This document shows positions 59,590 through 64,000 of a stretch of DNA of 64,000 nt, piece after piece. The notes under the pieces are model-generated. The model searched no databases and was not told the origin of the DNA. It saw only the letters and a program-made list of their open reading frames with translations. Source of the DNA: Merluccius polli. Its lineage: Eukaryota > Chordata > Actinopteri > Gadiformes > Merlucciidae. Location: the NCBI GenBank assembly GCA_030340625.1, contig JAOPHQ010000947.1, positions 22,422 through 86,421 of the forward strand. Direction: 5' to 3'. A program made the translations under genes and the position numbers. The first letter of the stretch is position 1; every line of letters starts with the position of its first letter.

Positions 59590-60125
59590 GTAGTTGAGGT
59601 AGTAGTTTTGTGTGTAATATTGTAGTTGAGGTAGTAGTTGTATGTAATGTGTGGTAGTTGAGGTAGTGTTGTGTGTAATATGTGGTAGTTGAGGTAGTAG
59701 TTGTGTGTAAATTGGTAGTTGAGGTAGTAGTTGTATGTAATATGTGGTAGTTGAGTAGTAGTTGTATGTAATATGTGGTAGTTGAGGTAGTAGTTGTGTG
59801 TGTAATATGTGGTAGTTGAGGTATAGTTGTATGTAATATGTGGTAGTTGAGGTAGTAGTTTATGTAATATGTGGTAGTTGAGGTAGTAGTTGTGTGTAAT
59901 ATGTGGTAGTTGAGGTAGTAGTTGTGTGTAATATGTGGTAGTTGAGGTAGTAGTATAGTATGTATATGAGGTAGATATGGGTAGTATTTGTGTGTAATAT
60001 GTGGTTAGTTGTAGTATGTGTGTAATTAGTTGAGGTAGTAGTTGTGTGTAATATGTGGTAGTTGAGGTAGTTTGTGTGTAATATGTGGTATTAGTGTGTA
60101 GTTGTGTGTATGCGTAGTTGAGGGA
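59590..60125. repeat. 32-bp minisatellite, array 9, degraded
   Basis: About 16 units; the right third (59940-60125) is scrambled with partial units, unlike the clean ends of the other arrays. Confidence 0.9.
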
Positions 60126-60287
60126 GCTGTTTAATAATGTGGAGGAATATAATGTGGTGCTGGGTTGAGGCCCCTGGTTTAGAGCAGCTCTGGTGCTCAG
60201 CGCTCTGTGTCAGAGTCTCTTCCCCCTCAGCAGCTGCAGCAGGTTCCTGCTGTAACAGCTCAGTGTCTACGCAGTCTGACTGAGGGA

Positions 60288-60315
60288 GGTTTTTGTACGG
60301 CTCTCAATCACTGTG
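60288..60315 (-). other. V8 12-RSS
   Basis: Heptamer 60309-60315, nonamer 60288-60296, both consensus. Confidence 0.94.
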
Positions 60316-60785
60316 TGAACACCCAGCACTGTTAGGTATGTTGACTCTGACAGTAATAAACTGCTGCATCTTCACGCTGGGCGCGTTGATGGTCAGAGAG
60401 AAGTCAGTGCTGCTTCCACTGCCACTAAACCGAGCTGGTGTTGATGATTCACGTGTATTGCAATCTTATAGGAGCTTGGGGGCTTCTCCAGGTTTCTGTT
60501 GGTACCAGTGTAGATAATGACCATAAATCATGTGGTAGTAAACTGCTGGGTTGGTTTTACAGGTCAGAGTGACTGAGGATCCTGGAGTAAAAGACTTTAC
60601 TGGTGGCTGAGTCACAGTCACCTGACTGCTGGTTCCTATAGGAAACATACAAACAAAACATTGAGTTATCCAGTAGAAAACACAAGCAGACAAAGAAGGG
60701 GGTCCACATTTTGATGGAGTTGAATGAACCGACCTGCTAAGGATCCACACACCACTGTCCAGAACAGGAGGCTGAGGGGATTCAT
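60316..60785 (-). pseudogene. Ig light-chain V8, frameshifted
   Basis: Leader exon 60785-60734 and the V exon (60635-60316) are intact through FR2. CDR1 is YYHMIYGHYLH. Bases are then missing around 60460-60473 (CDR2) and at 60384 (FR3), so the frame is lost after P-K-L-L. CDR3 (about 60316-60345) also differs from all others. The same caution about sequence quality applies as for V7. Confidence 0.8.
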
Positions 60786-60850
60786 GGTTGCCACGGTTTC
60801 TGGGGTGTTGAGTGACAGCTCAGAGTCCTGCAGTGTTGAACTCAGAGGAC

Positions 60851-60893
60851 TTTAAACCCTCTCAGAAGCCCAGTTTCAGCTGAGCATGCAAAG
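60851..60893 (-). promoter_or_regulatory. V8 promoter
   Basis: TTTAAA 60851-60856 and octamer-like element 60886-60893. Four bases (GACC) are missing shortly upstream. Confidence 0.73.
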
Positions 60894-61434
60894 CTTCCTC
60901 TATATGGAAATGTTTCCACTCATCACACTGGGGGTGAGAGTGGATGCAGACCTTCTGGGAGGACCACTGTATCTCTGCTACATTCACACTATGGGAATAC
61001 AAATATAGTTTTGCTGGAAACAATTGGAATTCATAATCTACAAAAACATTTTCTCTGGTTAATTTCATCTTGGTTTGTATGAAATGCTTTAATTTTCTTA
61101 TTTGTAAGAAGGAGATACCATTACATTGTTACCTAAAACCAGAATAATAGATAATAACATATTATTCTGTTTATAATAAATGTGTGTTTATTACATGGTC
61201 TTGAAGGTTTTTTATTAAGTTAAATTAGTGGACTTGTGTTGAAACAATCAACTGTTTGTTAGTGTCTTCAAGAATTTATGAAAATAATGTACAAAAAATG
61301 CATTTTATTAATCTCATCTACATGCAAACATGTATAACAACAATAACAATAGCTTTAATAATCATATATTAAGAATTCATTGATTTTTGTGATAAGTGTG
61401 TGTGTGTCAGTAAGATGTGTGTTCATGTGCGGGA

Positions 61435-61509
61435 GGTTTTTGTACAGCCTCTTAATGAGTTTGTATCACTGTGGGACTTTTGGTGGAGGCACCAAACTCA
61501 CCGTTGACT
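61435..61509 (+). other. J segment 9 with its 23-RSS, two bases short
   Basis: Nonamer 61435-61443, heptamer 61467-61473, J 61474-61509. The coding end starts GG-ACT, two bases shorter than the other J segments (36 against 38). The body T-F-G-G-G-T-K-L-T-V-D is intact and joins can still be in frame. Confidence 0.9.
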
Positions 61510-61958
61510 GTAAGTACAAGGAAACTTTTCTTTACCTGACATATTACTCATTTTGAAAACTACCTTTATATTAAAATGGGTGTGAAGATTTTTTTTGTAT
61601 AGATTTTAAGATGTTTTTTCATTGGATAGGTTAAGGACAGTGTAAACATATTCTTGTTCAGTTATTAAATGTAATTGTTGACATTGTTTTTCAAGTCATT
61701 TCTTTATGATGAGCATTCATCATTTATCAAGAAATAATTTATTTACTATGTACTTCATGAAATGGGCAAACAAATATCATTCAGGTTCTGTTTTTACTTC
61801 TGAAAGTACAGTGATCATGTAATGCTAATTTAATGATAGATGATATAATATAATAATGATAGAATATTTTATTTGAAATGTATTTGTGTGCTTAAAATAT
61901 CATGTTAAAGATTTTTCTGTAGTTTTTTGGCCGAATGCGAAATGAAATATAAGAAAAA

Positions 61959-62000
61959 GGAAGTGAAACAAATAATTATTAAGAAAAGTTCTGCCACATG
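61959..62000 (+). promoter_or_regulatory. EICE-like element, cassette 9, E-box changed
   Basis: GGAAGTGAAA 61959-61968 intact; the E-box reads CACATG (61995-62000) in place of CACCTG. Confidence 0.5.
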
Positions 62001-62172
62001 ACAGTTGGTGAAACATTTAAATGTGTTATGAATGAATTGATATTAATTTCCACATTACAATCAACAGCTCCAACTCTTGGTGAATATTCATGTTCCCTTC
62101 CCTCTGTGCTCCCTATGAGTGGTGATGGTAACTGAGCCTGTTGTCCACTTGTCTCCTCTCTCTCTCTCCCAG

Positions 62173-62495
62173 TGGGAGTGGTGCAGCCCAGGCTGAGCGT
62201 CCTCCCTCCCTCCAGAGTGGAGCTGGAGCAGGGCAGCGCTACACTGCTGTGTCTGGCCAGTGGGGGCTTCCCCTCAGACTGGACGCTTGGCTGGAAGGTG
62301 GAGGGCAGCAGCAGGTCTGGGGGGGTGTCAGATAGTCTGGGGGTCCTGGGGAAAGATGGCCACTACGGCTGGAGCAGCACCTTGACCCTCCCTGCAGACC
62401 AGTGGAGGAAGGCGGGCTCAGTGAGCTGTGAGGCCAGTAAGAGGGGCCAGACGCCTGTCGCTCAAACCCTGAATCCTGGCCAGTGTTCAGAGTAG
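62173..62495 (+). CDS. Ig light-chain constant exon C9
   Basis: As C1 with Ser90 to Arg. The acceptor reads CTCCCAG in place of CTTCCAG. PolyA signal 62674-62679. Confidence 0.92.
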
Positions 62496-63425
62496 AGAGG
62501 CTCCAGCATGGAAGTACTGTACAATACAAATCTCCTCTGACACGTCTGCTTCATATCTCTCTGTCTAAGGTAGCGCTGCAGCTTGTGATGATCATATAAC
62601 ATGTCTTTGATCCATTAGCATTATGCTTTCTGGTGTTTACCCCTTGCTTGGATTTGTCACATGTTGAAGATTTAATAAAGATGTAAAAAAATTCATTCCT
62701 TGCACTCATTTCCAATCGTATCTCTGTCCTTTTCAATTCATCTTGCTTTAAAAGAGTATACAAAACATCTGTTAAATGTCACTAAAACAAGTTTCACTAC
62801 CATTTTGAATGAAGGGTTAAAGCTATGGTGTGATGAGCAAAGTGTTGGTTGTGTGGATGTGCTTGGAAAGTGTGTTCACTGTATTCAGTGGACCAGTGTC
62901 AGTCATAGAGCCACTGCTGCTGAGATGACCCATGTGTGTCACACTGACTTTATGTCACTTCATAAAATGGTAGTTTAGGGGGATGTCCAGTTTTCTGCAG
63001 ATACCAACTTAGAAACATGTAAAAGTACGTCTCACAACACATTCAGTATCTCTCACCAAGACATATGAACCCTAGCCTGCTGAGTGGTGCAAACAGTAAC
63101 ATATTCATAATGTTCATATGAGTCAAAGACTAAACTGACATCGCTAAAAGATGTGGTTCATTAAACGTATTCTGTGTTCAGTGAACCGTAGCGATTCAAA
63201 TGATGTCCAGTTTTAGCAGATGTGCACCTGTGTCTCTTGAGTGTCAGGAAGTCAGTGGAAATGTAGGGCCGAGCTCTCAGAAGAGTCTCTGGAGAGTCCA
63301 GTGAAAGCAGTTTGTGTGCCCGTCTACACAGCAGCTCACTGGTGCCCTCTTGTGTCAAATCACAGCCAATTCAATAAAGAGTGATTCCATGAACTCAACT
63401 CTGTTCAGGTCCATGTTGAATAATA
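62496..63425. other. Conserved C-downstream block, copy 10
   Basis: Same block; the spacer turns to type C at about 63426. Confidence 0.6.
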
Positions 63426-64000
63426 GCGTACAGCTTCAGCAGCAGTATGCATGTTGTAACATATCATTATGTATTTGCAGCAAGTATGACAGCTAAATAT
63501 TATTGTGGACTAGATGGATCAGAAGATTCGGGATACCAAGTAAGGAGGAGTCATTTCACTGACAACAACATTCAAGGAAGACTCAGGACCGTAGTTGCAT
63601 GAAAGATTGTATTCGTATTAGGAATAAAGTAATGAACTCAAAAGAAAACCAAAAACCAAAATAAACATCCCCTATGGCCATACAAAGTCACATTTAGTTG
63701 ATCAACTCAATATCTCACACAACGCCTGAATTTAAGTTTGACTCAAACAGAAGATGTATCTTTTACGGTTAAGTGCAGTTCTTCAGTTAATTCATATGTT
63801 TAATCCACTTTAAAGGTAAGTATTGAGATATAATAAGGATCTTTATAAAGATATTTCCCTTATCGCAAATATTCCCCAACATAACCTTAAGGGATTAACC
63901 AAGCAACCGCCATTTAAATCTTCCTAGAAACATCAAAAACACGGCACTGTGAAATCAGTATGAATCCAGAAGTAATGACCCCTTCTCACTACACACAACA
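63426..64000. other. Type C spacer, copy 2, with empty hAT site
   Basis: Matches 31183-31750, including the exon-like piece (63481-63539). At 63982-63989 a single CTTCTCAC runs directly into TACACAC, the sequence that lies right of the hAT element at 33575. This is the pre-insertion state. Confidence 0.85.

Overview
The window is eukaryotic, from a teleost fish. It holds part of an immunoglobulin light-chain locus made of tandem cassettes. The C exons encode a C1-set domain ending in Q-C-S-E, the V exons are kappa-like (the L1/L3, or F/G, type of bony fish), and V carries a 12-bp-spacer recombination signal while J carries a 23-bp one. A gadiform (cod-like) host is possible, given the very long AC tracts and a Gmr1-like retrotransposon, but the sequence does not prove it.

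Layout: each cassette reads, left to right, 32-bp minisatellite, V-RSS, V gene on the minus strand (V exon, short intron, leader exon, octamer/TATA-like promoter), J-RSS, one J on the plus strand, an intron of about 0.7 kb, one C exon on the plus strand with a polyA signal, then a block of about 0.93 kb common to all copies and a variable spacer. V and J-C point away from each other, so V-J joining has to be by inversion. There are 8 V genes (6 intact; those at 53.7-54.2 and 60.3-60.8 kb are frameshifted), 9 J segments and 9 C exons (the J and C at 54.9-55.7 kb are broken). A tenth cassette, near 22.4-25.5 kb, has lost V, J and C. The V that partners the first J lies left of the window; only its promoter is seen. 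Each J-C intron has an exact GGAAGTGAAA (PU.1/IRF composite) followed by an E-box, which I infer to be a cassette-level enhancer.

Spacers come in three types. Type A (after C1, C2, C4, the gutted cassette, C6 and C8) carries a minus-strand terminal exon like that of the kinase PAK2, an exon-like GC-rich piece, and AC and GA microsatellites. Type B (after C3 and C7) is about 1.6 kb of non-coding DNA with GT/GTAT tracts. Type C (after C5 and C9) starts with a different unidentified sequence and, after C5, rejoins type A.

Mobile elements: a 5'-truncated LINE with a nested hAT MITE (in the spacers after C1 and C8); a hAT element inside the minisatellite (22.5-23.8 kb); a hAT element with a transposase remnant (31.75-33.57 kb), whose empty site is visible at the window end; and a 5.4-kb Gmr1-like Ty3/gypsy element (47.1-52.5 kb) in which integrase precedes reverse transcriptase, with several frame breaks.

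From about 53.1 to 62.8 kb there are many single-base indels relative to the paralogous cassettes, in coding and non-coding DNA alike. The 'pseudogenes' there may be base-calling errors.
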